From assembly GCA_030431715.1 (NCBI GenBank), contig JAUIIO010000007.1, positions 1 to 33,755 of the forward strand: a stretch of 33,755 bases of DNA, read 5' to 3'. The DNA comes from a bacterium. Its GTDB lineage: Bacteria; Bdellovibrionota_C; UBA2361; RFPC01. The position numbers were made by a program, and so were the translations under genes. Positions 7,627-14,843 of the stretch are shown here, in pieces (within the stretch, counting starts at the first letter, position 1; each line of letters begins with the position of its first letter). A model generated the notes under the pieces. It was given only the letters and a program-made list of their open reading frames with translations, ran no database searches and was not told where the DNA came from.

Positions 7627-8055
7627 ATGATAGATGTTGAAATAATAAAGAGACACACTACTTGTGCTGGATTTGATAGCATGTATGCAGAATTTCGAAA
7701 CTCTGAGCGAGTTGGTTTCTTATGCTCGTATGTTAATCCCGATCTCATGTGCTGCCAAATTTTAGATTGCCCGGAACAAGAAATCGCACGAATAGAGTTA
7801 GAAAAGCGAGGCTACGTACTGGCGGACTATCGTATGTACAACAAGAGCATCCCACAGCAGAAAATAAATGCTGAGAAAAACTTACGAAGATTTCAAAGCG
7901 ACATTCGTAGTGATTTAGAATACCTGCGCTGTAAAAATGAATTAGGAGACGATTGGCAATACCTAAGGCTCCCTAAAAGAGGCTATCCTCCCGCAGACAG
8001 GCATAATATCGCTTTAAGTGTGATGCTTGCACATGCTTCAATAGACGGTGACTAG
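7627..8055 (+). CDS. Hypothetical cytoplasmic protein
   Basis: A 142-residue soluble protein with no signal or membrane segment. GAGGT four bases before the ATG is a good ribosome binding site, so the start is secure. The N-terminal half contains paired cysteines (SYVNPDLMCCQILDCPEQE). The middle (NAEKNLRRFQSDIRSDLEYLR) is probably helical, and KRGYPPADRHNIALSVMLAHA lies near the end. No family is recognised. The stop codon overlaps a perfect 16-bp palindrome at 8054-8069. Confidence 0.55.
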   Translation: MIDVEIIKRHTTCAGFDSMYAEFRNSERVGFLCSYVNPDLMCCQILDCPEQEIARIELEKRGYVLADYRMYNKSIPQQKINAEKNLRRFQSDIRSDLEYLRCKNELGDDWQYLRLPKRGYPPADRHNIALSVMLAHASIDGD

Positions 8056-8069
8056 CGTATCGATACGCT
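8054..8069. repeat. Perfect 16-bp palindrome AGCGTATCGATACGCT
   Basis: The palindrome begins inside the TAG stop codon of the preceding gene. A further CGTATC follows at about 8080-8085. No T run follows, so it is not a standard terminator. It could be a protein binding site for the gene at 8137 or a cruciform. The rest of the gap to 8136 contains TGTTGT/ACAACA arms (about 8091 and 8117) around a short AT-rich segment. Confidence 0.5.
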
Positions 8070-8136
8070 GTATAAAAAACGTATCAACTGTTGTGCCTCA
8101 TACTGAGTGTAGTTACTACAACAATTAGGATGCTAC

Positions 8137-8622
8137 TTGCACCAATCTGACAAACTTACATACGTAAGATCACTTCCAAAGGGACAACGAGTACTTATTG
8201 CTCTGTTTGGTTTTGTTCCACTCATCGCTCCGTATCAACTCATTATCAAGGTGCATTGGGAGGAGTATTTCAATCTTCCCTTCCTTTTCGTTCTGGCCAT
8301 TTGTCTGGGAGCTATTGCTGTTTCTCTATCCTTATTCTTCGGTGCCATAATGGCTATAGATTCCAGTACCTCTTTTGATCTAGCCAAGAGAACGGTTACT
8401 TATAGGTGGTCTACCGCTGTGTTTCGACAACAGCAAGAGCTTTGGAGATTTGACGATATAAAAGACATAGCGGTAGAGGAGAAAGAGTGGTCCGATGGGC
8501 CACCTTATTATTTGCTTGTGATTCTACTAAATGAAGGAAGAAGAGTTTCCTTTGCCAAGTATGACAAAAAAGAGGAAGCAAACGTTGAGAGTATGAAGCT
8601 AAGGCATCTGGTAAAGGGGTAA
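8137..8622 (+). CDS. Membrane protein, two-helix with C-terminal soluble domain, unknown
   Basis: The start is TTG 8137, supported by AGGA at 8127-8130; the ATG inside that motif runs into a stop after six codons. The 161-residue product has two hydrophobic helices (about 20-38, LIALFGFVPLIAPYQLII, and 48-73, LPFLFVLAICLGAIAVSLSLFFG). A C-terminal domain of about 85 residues (SFDLAKRTVTYRW...ELWRFDDIKDIAVEEKEW...YYLLVILLNEGRRVSFAKY) follows. That arrangement resembles small bacterial proteins with a membrane hairpin and a PH-like sheet, but I cannot assign it. A palindromic repeat copy follows 22 bases after the stop. Confidence 0.55.
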   Translation: MHQSDKLTYVRSLPKGQRVLIALFGFVPLIAPYQLIIKVHWEEYFNLPFLFVLAICLGAIAVSLSLFFGAIMAIDSSTSFDLAKRTVTYRWSTAVFRQQQELWRFDDIKDIAVEEKEWSDGPPYYLLVILLNEGRRVSFAKYDKKEEANVESMKLRHLVKG

Positions 8623-8644
8623 TTATGTCTCCTACGACAAAAGT

Positions 8645-8712
8645 AGGTTGTCCCCTTTGCGCTCTAAATTGCTCAATGTCTTAGCTATCTTACAATAATA
8701 GGGACGCTGCCC
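8645..8712. repeat. Interspersed palindromic repeat, copy A
   Basis: The right half, including GGGACGCTGCCC at 8701-8712, matches copy C (10699-10771) at about 46 of 49 positions, including a shared stretch TTGCTCAATG and CTATCTTACAATAATA. The left arm has decayed (TTGTCCCCTTT in place of GGGGACGATCCCCTTT). The copy lies just after a gene and in the same orientation relative to it as copies C and D. Confidence 0.7.
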
Positions 8713-8834
8713 TTGTTAAAATTATAAGAGTAGCTCCATGTCCAAATCTCCTCACGTCAAATGATGGAATATGAGACATTTAATAGGATTCTAAGCATAA
8801 CCTAGTGTTGGGAATAGCATTAGGTAGAACGTTC

Positions 8835-9920
8835 ATGAGTCATATCGAGAATGATTTAAATTTAGCTGCTTTGTTTGATGAGAATTTTGGAGACCCAATT
8901 ATTAAGAATGGGCAACGTTTCTTGACGACAGAGTCTGGTATCGAGGTGCTCTCAGATTATTTAATTGGATTTGATGAGTTCGATGCAGATATGGTGCTTG
9001 GATCAATGCAGGATCTTGGAATAGATACTTTTGTCGTCAGGTCAGATAGATTTGTATCCACTCAAATTCCGAAGTTGGAAAATGAAGATCCGTGGGACGC
9101 TGCTATAGAGCTTGCTCGTAGATCAGCAAAACCAGTTTTAGCTCATCTTGGTGGTGGCTATCAGTTTGTTACCGCTGAGACCTGTAAAGAGGATATTAAA
9201 GTCAGAGGGGATACATATCGTGAGACTCTCTCTGAGTTGAAAAAGTATCGTGAAGTTAATCTTAACCAAGCCTATGCTTCAGAAAAACTTCAAAGAGTTC
9301 TTAAACGTGACTATAATTTGACGTTCGATGATTTGACGAAGATACGAATAGACCTTAACCGATCTACATTTATCGCAACACGGTGTAATTATGTACTAGA
9401 ACAGGCGATCCAGCACGTGGTTGAAAGTCGAGATAAACTAGGGCAGCCAGTTGTTATGCGCTTTAATGAGGATCTGCTCATTGCAGATTTTGGAGTTACT
9501 GAGGAGGAGCTTGATACGGCTATCAAGCTGCGATGGAGTATGGCAATTGAGCAGGCTGAACTTCGAGACGATTTGTCTTTTGATGATTTCACTTACCTAG
9601 ATCTATCAGATACAGAAGCTGTTTTAGCATGGCTTCTTCGTGCCGAAGAGCAGGAAGTATGTTTTGTGGATTATCGCGCAGATATTATACTAGAACGCTT
9701 TTCTCTCTATGGATATACAGGCAAAACTCCGGATCAGTTCTGGCGCTACTGTTATTCTGAGGATGATCGGAAATTAAAAGAAATCGTTTCTAATATGAAC
9801 GATGAACAATTTAATGATTTGTTAATTAATGCTGCATTATCTGTGTTTGAAAATGGGGGAGGGCCAGCTATTCTAAAACCTTTGATAGAATTTAGGGCCA
9901 ATTTAAAGAGAGCAGATTAA
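8835..9920 (+). CDS. Hypothetical acidic protein
   Basis: About 361 residues from ATG 8835; in-frame GTG and TTG codons at 8805-8810 are alternatives. The protein is soluble, acidic and mostly helical. It has a recurring acidic/aromatic texture (DEFDADMVLG, NLTFDDLTKIRIDLN, DLSFDDFTYLDLSDTEAVLAWLLRAEEQE). No signal peptide, helix-turn-helix or enzyme motif is evident. The local phrases NLTFDDLTKI (about residue 167), GVTEEELDTAI and DLSFDDFTYL hint at weak internal repeats. Family unknown. A terminator-like hairpin lies just downstream. Confidence 0.55.
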   Translation: MSHIENDLNLAALFDENFGDPIIKNGQRFLTTESGIEVLSDYLIGFDEFDADMVLGSMQDLGIDTFVVRSDRFVSTQIPKLENEDPWDAAIELARRSAKPVLAHLGGGYQFVTAETCKEDIKVRGDTYRETLSELKKYREVNLNQAYASEKLQRVLKRDYNLTFDDLTKIRIDLNRSTFIATRCNYVLEQAIQHVVESRDKLGQPVVMRFNEDLLIADFGVTEEELDTAIKLRWSMAIEQAELRDDLSFDDFTYLDLSDTEAVLAWLLRAEEQEVCFVDYRADIILERFSLYGYTGKTPDQFWRYCYSEDDRKLKEIVSNMNDEQFNDLLINAALSVFENGGGPAILKPLIEFRANLKRAD

Positions 9921-9930
9921 CCTAAATTAT

Positions 9931-9970
9931 GAGATGTTTATTTGCAGCAGCTTCAAATTATCTCTTTTTT
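9931..9970 (+). terminator. Probable rho-independent terminator
   Basis: GAGAT (9931-9935) pairs with ATCTC (9960-9964), with inner TTTG/CAAA pairs, followed directly by T6 (9965-9970). It lies 11 bases after the stop of the gene ending at 9920. The stem is short and the loop large, so strength is uncertain. Confidence 0.45.
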
Positions 9971-10016
9971 CTGCACGTTCAATCTTGTTGAGGTGTGGTC
10001 GGCGTATTCTTTGGTA

Positions 10017-10076
10017 GGAGTGTTTTCAAAAATACTCCAATACTTTAGGCTCCTTACCATAATAGGGACGCTGCCC
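10017..10076. repeat. Interspersed palindromic repeat, copy B (half-conserved)
   Basis: ATAATAGGGACGCTGCCC ending at 10076 is identical to the right arm of copies A and C. The left part is replaced by a different strong hairpin, GGAGTGTTT-TCAA-AAATACTCC (10017-10038). It lies in the gap after the gene ending at 9920. Confidence 0.6.
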
Positions 10077-10142
10077 TATTTAGAGCCAGTGTAATACACA
10101 CCTCGTTGGCTTTATTACATTTACAGGCAAGAACACATTATT

Positions 10143-10170
10143 TTGTTTAGCACTCTAGTTCGTATATCCT
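10143..10170 (+). promoter_or_regulatory. Putative promoter for a leaderless transcript
   Basis: TTGTTT (10143-10148), 16-base spacer, TATCCT (10165-10170). The expected transcription start falls on the A of the ATG at 10177. No Shine-Dalgarno is present, so the gene would be translated from a leaderless mRNA. Confidence 0.4.
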
Positions 10171-10176
10171 ATAGGC

Positions 10177-10692
10177 ATGGGATTTCTTTCGAATCTATTT
10201 AAACCTACTCCATCTGAGCCCAGTAATGACCTTGAGATTACTGTTACTCAACCAGAAAAGGTTGGGCAGTTAGTAGAGCTTGGGGCCTTTCATACTCATG
10301 AAAATCTTTTCAGATCCTCTCTTGATGTAGCAAGCCTTTTACTTCGACTCAATGACCGAGGATTACGCTTTCGTAAGAATATTGACACCATTGAATTTGA
10401 TGTTTTAGAAATGGACACAGCAGTGCGCCAGCTCATTCGAGATACTGATAATGAACCTCAATACCGTGCGCCTGAAGATCCGATTTCAATTCATATCGAT
10501 GCTGCTTCACTAGCAGAGGATTTGAAACAGTTTGGTGAATTTAAGGATTATGATCAAATGCTGGAATTTTCTATGAACGCAGTTGCTCACTGGCGTAGGT
10601 TTCATGATGAGGGGTGGGAGCTAGAGGTTCGAGCTACAGAAGAAGCTTGGATACCCATTAGGTTTGAAAGTTGGGGCGCCCCAAGCATCTAG
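10177..10692 (+). CDS. Hypothetical cytoplasmic protein
   Basis: A 171-residue soluble protein beginning MGFLSNLFKPTPSEPSND, a short amphipathic N-terminus of the kind common in small cytoplasmic or membrane-associated proteins. It continues with mixed alpha/beta sequence: LDVASLLLRLNDRGLRFRKNIDTIEF, then the helical MDTAVRQLIRD and YDQMLEFSMNAVAHWRRFHDEGWELEV. No catalytic motif is visible and I do not recognise the family. A palindromic repeat whose left hairpin could act as a terminator begins six bases after the stop. Confidence 0.55.
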   Translation: MGFLSNLFKPTPSEPSNDLEITVTQPEKVGQLVELGAFHTHENLFRSSLDVASLLLRLNDRGLRFRKNIDTIEFDVLEMDTAVRQLIRDTDNEPQYRAPEDPISIHIDAASLAEDLKQFGEFKDYDQMLEFSMNAVAHWRRFHDEGWELEVRATEEAWIPIRFESWGAPSI

Positions 10693-10698
10693 TAGAGA

Positions 10699-10771
10699 AA
10701 AGGGGACGATCCCCTTTATACCCTGAATTGCTCAATGACTAAGCTATCTTACAATAATAGGGACGCTGCCC
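10699..10771. repeat. Interspersed palindromic repeat, copy C (best-preserved two-arm form)
   Basis: The left arm AAAGGGGA-CGA-TCCCCTTT (10699-10717) is a perfect 8-bp stem with a 3-base loop. The right arm is GGGACGCTGCCC (10760-10771), preceded by AATAATA. The 42-base middle is shared with copy A. The left hairpin lies 6 bases after a stop codon and could terminate transcription. Confidence 0.75.
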
Positions 10772-10840
10772 ATTACGACGCGGCTGAAGTGCCCCCTCCA
10801 CACATATTTTCTTTCTGCCTTTTCACTTCCTTACGCGTTT

Positions 10841-10877
10841 AGCAAAAATTTGCTTAGCCGCACCTTAGACCTATAAT
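10841..10877 (+). promoter_or_regulatory. Putative promoter with palindrome over the -35 box
   Basis: TTGCTT (10850-10855), 16-base spacer, TATAAT (10872-10877). The inverted repeat AGCAAA-AA-TTTGCT (10841-10854) overlaps the -35 box and is a candidate operator. The leader would be about 36 bases, with AAAGAG before the ATG at 10920. The same -35/-10 hexamers and spacing occur upstream of the DUF6502 gene. Confidence 0.5.
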
Positions 10878-10919
10878 TGTAGCTATAGTAAACAGTGTCG
10901 TATTTCAAAGAGAAAAATT

Positions 10920-11687
10920 ATGTACAGTTACGGTGAATTCAGGGCAGTTCCAGAGGGATATCAGCATTACGCACAGATGCCAAATGACTTTTCGGCGAAA
11001 CTCACTGACTTTGTAAACGAAAATGCAGAGCAGGTTCGAGTTTTTACTAGTAGGAGTCTTCCTCAAAATCCTCCAGTTCCTGACGGTTACAGTGTTATTG
11101 GCATTGGCGACCAATGTGTAAAATTTCACGTGAGAGATATCCGAAGTCCAGAGCATGCGGAGGTTCTTGAATCTGCCTACAAATCAGGCAATCTTCTAGG
11201 TCTATCATATCTCGCAATTGATGATTCTATTAAGCCTAAACTCGTCGAACTGATTAATGGAATATCTTCTGTTCAGCACGACATTGTTGTTGATTCTCCC
11301 TCCATTACTGTCATTGATATGTCACCTTCAACAGGAGAGACGGGAGAAGAACTTTGGGAGATGTTTCCAGACATTAAAGAGCAACGAATGCTTAAAGAGA
11401 TGACTGCAAGCGAGCTTGCTCCAGCTTTGTGGGGAAGTGGTGAATTTGTCTTTGGAAGTGCTCTACCTGATGTTGCTATCAATATTTCTCCTGAAAAATC
11501 TATTGATATCTGTAAGGCGACGCTTGAAACTTTTCCTGATGCAAAAGAAGCCTTGCTGGGAGTTGTGCTTGAGAAGAAAAATCTACTCACCCGTTTCCTG
11601 ACGAGTGACGCATATACACCTGAACAGTTGAACAGGCTCACTAGGCTGGTCGAGCTTATGGATGCGTTTATGGCTGAGCACAAGTAG
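10920..11687 (+). CDS. Hypothetical protein, first of a two-gene operon
   Basis: A 255-residue soluble acidic protein. An N-terminal region (1-110, PEGYQHYAQMPNDFSAKLTDFV...DGYSVIGIGDQCVKFHVRDI) is followed by a middle beta-rich part (SVQHDIVVDSPSITVIDMSPSTGETGEELWEMFPD) and a helical C-terminus (TPEQLNRLTRLVELMDAFMAEH). No enzymatic motif, signal or membrane segment is seen, and no family is recognised. It has the clearest promoter in this part of the window. The next gene starts within or just after its end, so the two products probably act together. Confidence 0.55.
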   Translation: MYSYGEFRAVPEGYQHYAQMPNDFSAKLTDFVNENAEQVRVFTSRSLPQNPPVPDGYSVIGIGDQCVKFHVRDIRSPEHAEVLESAYKSGNLLGLSYLAIDDSIKPKLVELINGISSVQHDIVVDSPSITVIDMSPSTGETGEELWEMFPDIKEQRMLKEMTASELAPALWGSGEFVFGSALPDVAINISPEKSIDICKATLETFPDAKEALLGVVLEKKNLLTRFLTSDAYTPEQLNRLTRLVELMDAFMAEHK

Positions 11688-11691
11688 CGTT

Positions 11692-12612
11692 GTGGGACTT
11701 TTTGACAGTAATCAATATCAAAAGCTTATAGGGGAAGCTCAACAGAGAGATTCCCGGCAAAAGATGGGCGAGATCCTAGATCAGGCATTAGGTACTACGC
11801 CAGATGAAACCGCGCCTCACGTACCTTCTCTAGATGACGAAATGGTGCGTAGGCCAATTGCGGTTCCCGCAGGGAATTTCCAGTTTAATATTTCAGGAAC
11901 AATTCAAGTTCTGAGCGATTCCAGTATAAAGATCCGGATCGAGAGTTCTTCATCGATTCCGGGCTATGACAATCTATGTGATCATCTTCCAGCACACCCG
12001 ATAGTGGAGATTTCGTGCACTTCTGATCAACTCTCAGAAGACATGTTGCAGCCCGGAGACTGTGTCAGCCTTCAGGTGGCTGACTGTTGCGGGCCTATAA
12101 TCGAACTTACTGCAATGAGCGCCATTACGAGGTTGACTGATGGTGAGGCTGGTAGAATTAGTGAAAATACTGTAAGCGAAGTCACATCCACAGTGAGACA
12201 ACGTGCTCATCCATTAGAGAGTATGGAGTGGGAGAGATTTGAAGCTCCCCGAGGTGCAACCGGAGGATGTATAGGTGAATCTTTCGGAGAGCTTCTTGAG
12301 GATTCTACTTTGACCACCATTATCCCTGAATTTGTTACAACTGGTGATGTGAGAGAGATTTGCCGTATTTATGACCTTATCCTTATTGAGTCAATGGAAG
12401 AGGCAGAAAGGCACCTAGGAGATGCCCCCGATAATACTCCCATGATTGTGGTCGTAAACAGAGGACGCTCGCCGCACGATTCAAATGATAGAAGGGAGTT
12501 CGGACATTTTATCTTTACCAGAGATTTAGCAAGAGACTTTCAGGAGATTGATGAGATACAGGGGATCATTATTAAGCGAAGTTGCTCTGCAGCAAGTAAC
12601 ACAAACGAGTAA
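11692..12612 (+). CDS. Hypothetical protein, second of a two-gene operon
   Basis: About 306 residues from GTG 11692 (MGLFDSNQYQKLIGEAQQRD...), four bases after the upstream stop. ATG 11662, overlapping the previous gene by 26 bases, is the alternative start. The N-terminus is helical and charged, followed by a beta-rich region (FQFNISGTIQVLSDSSIKIRIESSSS; HPIVEISC; CVSLQVADCCGPIIELTAM). The C-terminal third is mixed (EFGHFIFTRDLARDFQEIDEIQGIIIKRS). A DCCGP cysteine pair lies in the middle. No known domain is recognised. Tight spacing implies coupling with the gene at 10920. Confidence 0.55.
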   Translation: MGLFDSNQYQKLIGEAQQRDSRQKMGEILDQALGTTPDETAPHVPSLDDEMVRRPIAVPAGNFQFNISGTIQVLSDSSIKIRIESSSSIPGYDNLCDHLPAHPIVEISCTSDQLSEDMLQPGDCVSLQVADCCGPIIELTAMSAITRLTDGEAGRISENTVSEVTSTVRQRAHPLESMEWERFEAPRGATGGCIGESFGELLEDSTLTTIIPEFVTTGDVREICRIYDLILIESMEEAERHLGDAPDNTPMIVVVNRGRSPHDSNDRREFGHFIFTRDLARDFQEIDEIQGIIIKRSCSAASNTNE

Positions 12613-12615
12613 AAG

Positions 12616-12693
12616 GCTAAAAAGGAGACGATCTTCTTTTTGCCTGAAATTCTCCTTTACTCTATAAGCATCATTGTAATAGGAATGCTGCCC
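12616..12693. repeat. Interspersed palindromic repeat, copy D, with terminator-like left arm
   Basis: The left arm AAAAAGGAGA-CGA-TCTTCTTTTT (about 12619-12641) is a 10-bp stem containing one G-T pair and ending in a T run. It lies four to seven bases after the stop of the gene ending at 12612, so it probably serves as its terminator. The right arm is a diverged TAATAGGAATGCTGCCC (ending 12693). The remaining bases to 12899 hold no gene; ACGA-GTT-TCGT is a small palindrome near 12828. Confidence 0.65.
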
Positions 12694-12899
12694 TCTTGGG
12701 GGCTCTGTTCGCTGATTTAGGGATCATGCTTCTGTCCACAAAGCGTTCAGTCCTGTAAATTACGATGACGGTTGTTACTTGGCGAGAAATATTAAGTAAA
12801 ATTCAAAAGTATAGATGCAGAGCGCCACGAGTTTCGTTTCGGGGCTTGTATCTTATGGTACTCTTAAGAAGGTTGTGATAGGCTCCGCTTAGTATACTT

Positions 12900-13331
12900 A
12901 TGAAGAAGCTACGCACTAAGGACAAATGGTTTTCTTTTCTGCTTGTTTTCAGCTGGTTACTTGTCTGTAACCTGCCGGTAGCAGAGACGCTTTTCGTGAT
13001 GCTTCATGATTCGATTGGTGCTCACGAAGATGCTCACGAGCATCACACGGATCATCATGCAGGACACTCTGTTCCTCATGAGCATGAGGGAACAGAGCAA
13101 AAACCCCATGGTATGAGTAGCGTTCATTATGTAAGGCTATCAAACGATACTTCTATTACCGATGGTTTAAGCCCTCTCACCTCATATATTTCAATTCTTT
13201 TAAATCCACCTATCATGATAAGCCATGGGGAGATCTTATCTTCTCTCTGTGCTCCTTATAATGATTGCCGCTTTTTTGGTGACTTCGATGTCAGGTCGAT
13301 CACCAGTCGTGCGCCCCCCACCTTCTTGTAA
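12900..13331 (+). CDS. His-rich membrane-anchored protein of the metal efflux locus
   Basis: A 143-residue protein with a basic N-terminus and one hydrophobic segment (about 10-35, WFSFLLVFSWLLVCNLPVAETLFVML), acting as signal or anchor. A histidine cluster follows: H36, H42, H46, H48, H49, H52, H53, H56, H60, H62, H70 and H76, i.e. 12 histidines in 41 residues. The rest is moderately hydrophobic and ends SRAPPTFL, an ending like that of small DUF2946-type proteins often found next to metal efflux pumps. It probably binds Zn, Co, Ni or Cu in the periplasm. The role as buffer, sensor or donor to the pump is inferred from the neighbouring czcCBA. TATACT/TAGTAT hexamers lie immediately before the ATG and no Shine-Dalgarno is seen. 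Confidence 0.7.
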   Translation: MKKLRTKDKWFSFLLVFSWLLVCNLPVAETLFVMLHDSIGAHEDAHEHHTDHHAGHSVPHEHEGTEQKPHGMSSVHYVRLSNDTSITDGLSPLTSYISILLNPPIMISHGEILSSLCAPYNDCRFFGDFDVRSITSRAPPTFL

Positions 13332-13471
13332 AACCTTGTTATTGTCTCTCGTGTTCAGAGATCTCGAAGTCCTTAGATTTTTGGATAGCGTTAGGGTGTT
13401 TGAAATTTAAAATTCCATATTTATCAGTGTAGTTAGCCGCTTGCCGTACCACTGAAATGCTAGGAGATCGT

Positions 13472-13510
13472 ATGAAAAATAATCTGCTAATAAACGAGGA
13501 AATATCGTGA
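13472..13510 (+). CDS. 12-codon minicistron overlapping the czcC start
   Basis: ATG 13472 is preceded by AGGAG at a normal distance. The frame reads MKNNLLINEEIS and ends in TGA at 13508-13510. The stop overlaps the GTG start of czcC (GTGA). The second Shine-Dalgarno, GAGGA at 13496-13500, lies inside the minicistron. This arrangement is typical of translational coupling or leader-peptide control. It is too short to show coding bias, so chance is possible. The remainder of the gap 13332-13471 shows no gene I can support. Confidence 0.35.
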   Translation: MKNNLLINEEIS

Positions 13511-14841
13511 AAAAGAAACTGATTCTATTTCATATCGTACAATTATTGACCGTTCTGCACATTCCTGTCGCTTATCTGATTGCTGATAGTAGTGTCCAGA
13601 AAGTTGTTACAACATCAGAGCAGGCGGTAGGTGAAGTAAAAGTTTTAACACTCTCACATGCACTTGCTATGACACTCGCCGGTAATCCCGAGCTTGAAGG
13701 GTATTCCTGGGATACGAGAGTCATGGAGGCGAGAGTCCTCCAGTCTGGTCTTCTTCCGAATCCTGTGTTTAACCCACAGCTAGAGGACTTTGCCGGGTCG
13801 AATTCGTTTCGAGGATTCGATCAGGCTCAAACTACTCTCATGCTCTCACAGTTAGTCGAGTTAGGTGGAAAACGTAGCGCTAGAAATCAAATTGCTTCTC
13901 GGCAAAAGGAGTCCTCTGAGCTTGGCTATCAGTTAAAGCGAACTGAGATATTACGAGATACTATTAATTATTTTCATCACGTGGCCGCCGATCAAGAACG
14001 ACTCGAACTTGCAGAAGATGCTCTAAAGCTCGCAAAAGTGACACTTCAAAATATCAAAGAAAGAATTCGAGCGGGCAGGAGTTCGGAAGCGGAAGGAAAT
14101 AAAGCACAGGTGCTCTTTGCGCAGGCTGAGATAGAGAAGGAGCATCGTGAGCATGAGCTCGCATCGGCAAAGCTTCGACTTGTGAACAGTTGGGGGGCGG
14201 AAGAGGTTCGTTTTAAAAGAGTAAAGCCTGAGCTCTTCGAGCAGAAGAAGACTTTGGGCTATAATGAACTATTAGAAAGTTATGAACAAAGCCCTGTTGC
14301 TAAGAAATGGATTGTTGAGAAGAATTTGCGAGATGCAGAACTCGATCTCGCCAAAGCGGGGCGTATTCCTGATGTCACACTCGGAGTAGGTTATCGCCAT
14401 TTTCACGGTTCTGAAGACAACACATATGTTGCTCAGTTCTCGGTGCCCATTCCACTTTTTGACAGGAATCAGCATCAGGTATCTGAGGCCGTTGCGATGC
14501 GCGAGCGTTCTAAATCGATGAGGCGTGTTGCTGAGCTCAATGTGAAAGAGCGGCTCTTTAGTCTCTATCAAGAGCTTCAACATGCCGAGCTTGAGATGAC
14601 GACCAGTAGAAAATCCATCGTGCCAAAAGCAAAGCAGGCATTTTTAATCGCAAAGGAAGGCTTTCGTAAGGGAAGTTTTTCCTACCTCGAGTTAACTGAT
14701 ACACAGCGTATCTATTACGATGCAAGGCTAAATTCTATTCAAGCAGCGCTAGAGTATCATGAACATATTGGTGAACTTGAAAAAATACTTGGACGTTCAA
14801 TAACCGAAACCAAAAATGCAGCAATCAAACTGAAAGACTAA
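13507..14841 (+). CDS. czcC: CzcC-like outer membrane factor (TolC family) of RND metal efflux
   Basis: A 444-residue TolC-family protein with an N-terminal signal sequence (about 1-27) and two OEP repeats (about 50-240 and 255-435). Each has the long coiled-coil helices expected of the periplasmic tunnel (e.g. LRDTINYFHHVAADQERLELAEDALKLAKVTLQNIKERI). Typical landmarks are the NPELEGYSWD start of the first repeat and VPIPLFDRNQHQVSEA before the last helix pair. It should form the trimeric outer-membrane channel of a CzcCBA complex. The start is GTG 13507, with GAGGA seven bases upstream. czcB begins two bases after its stop, so the three genes form one operon. Confidence 0.92.
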   Translation: MKKKLILFHIVQLLTVLHIPVAYLIADSSVQKVVTTSEQAVGEVKVLTLSHALAMTLAGNPELEGYSWDTRVMEARVLQSGLLPNPVFNPQLEDFAGSNSFRGFDQAQTTLMLSQLVELGGKRSARNQIASRQKESSELGYQLKRTEILRDTINYFHHVAADQERLELAEDALKLAKVTLQNIKERIRAGRSSEAEGNKAQVLFAQAEIEKEHREHELASAKLRLVNSWGAEEVRFKRVKPELFEQKKTLGYNELLESYEQSPVAKKWIVEKNLRDAELDLAKAGRIPDVTLGVGYRHFHGSEDNTYVAQFSVPIPLFDRNQHQVSEAVAMRERSKSMRRVAELNVKERLFSLYQELQHAELEMTTSRKSIVPKAKQAFLIAKEGFRKGSFSYLELTDTQRIYYDARLNSIQAALEYHEHIGELEKILGRSITETKNAAIKLKD

Positions 14842-14843
14842 CT

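Noticed and set aside
2170..12612. Integron cassette array
   Set aside because: Many small same-strand genes suggested cassettes, but I found no paired RYYYAAC/GTTRRRY attC boxes between genes and no integrase gene in the window. The imperfect CTAACA/TGTTAG repeat at about 2067-2108 does not meet the attC pattern.
8137..12612. Defence island or toxin-antitoxin system
   Set aside because: None of the products shows a nuclease, ATPase, TIR, kinase or toxin motif I can support; unknown is the honest call.
13225..13410. Alternative frame with a hydrophobic start over the 3' end of the His-rich gene
   Set aside because: It overlaps a frame with a clear His-rich metal-binding signature and sensible C-terminus, and has no ribosome binding site.
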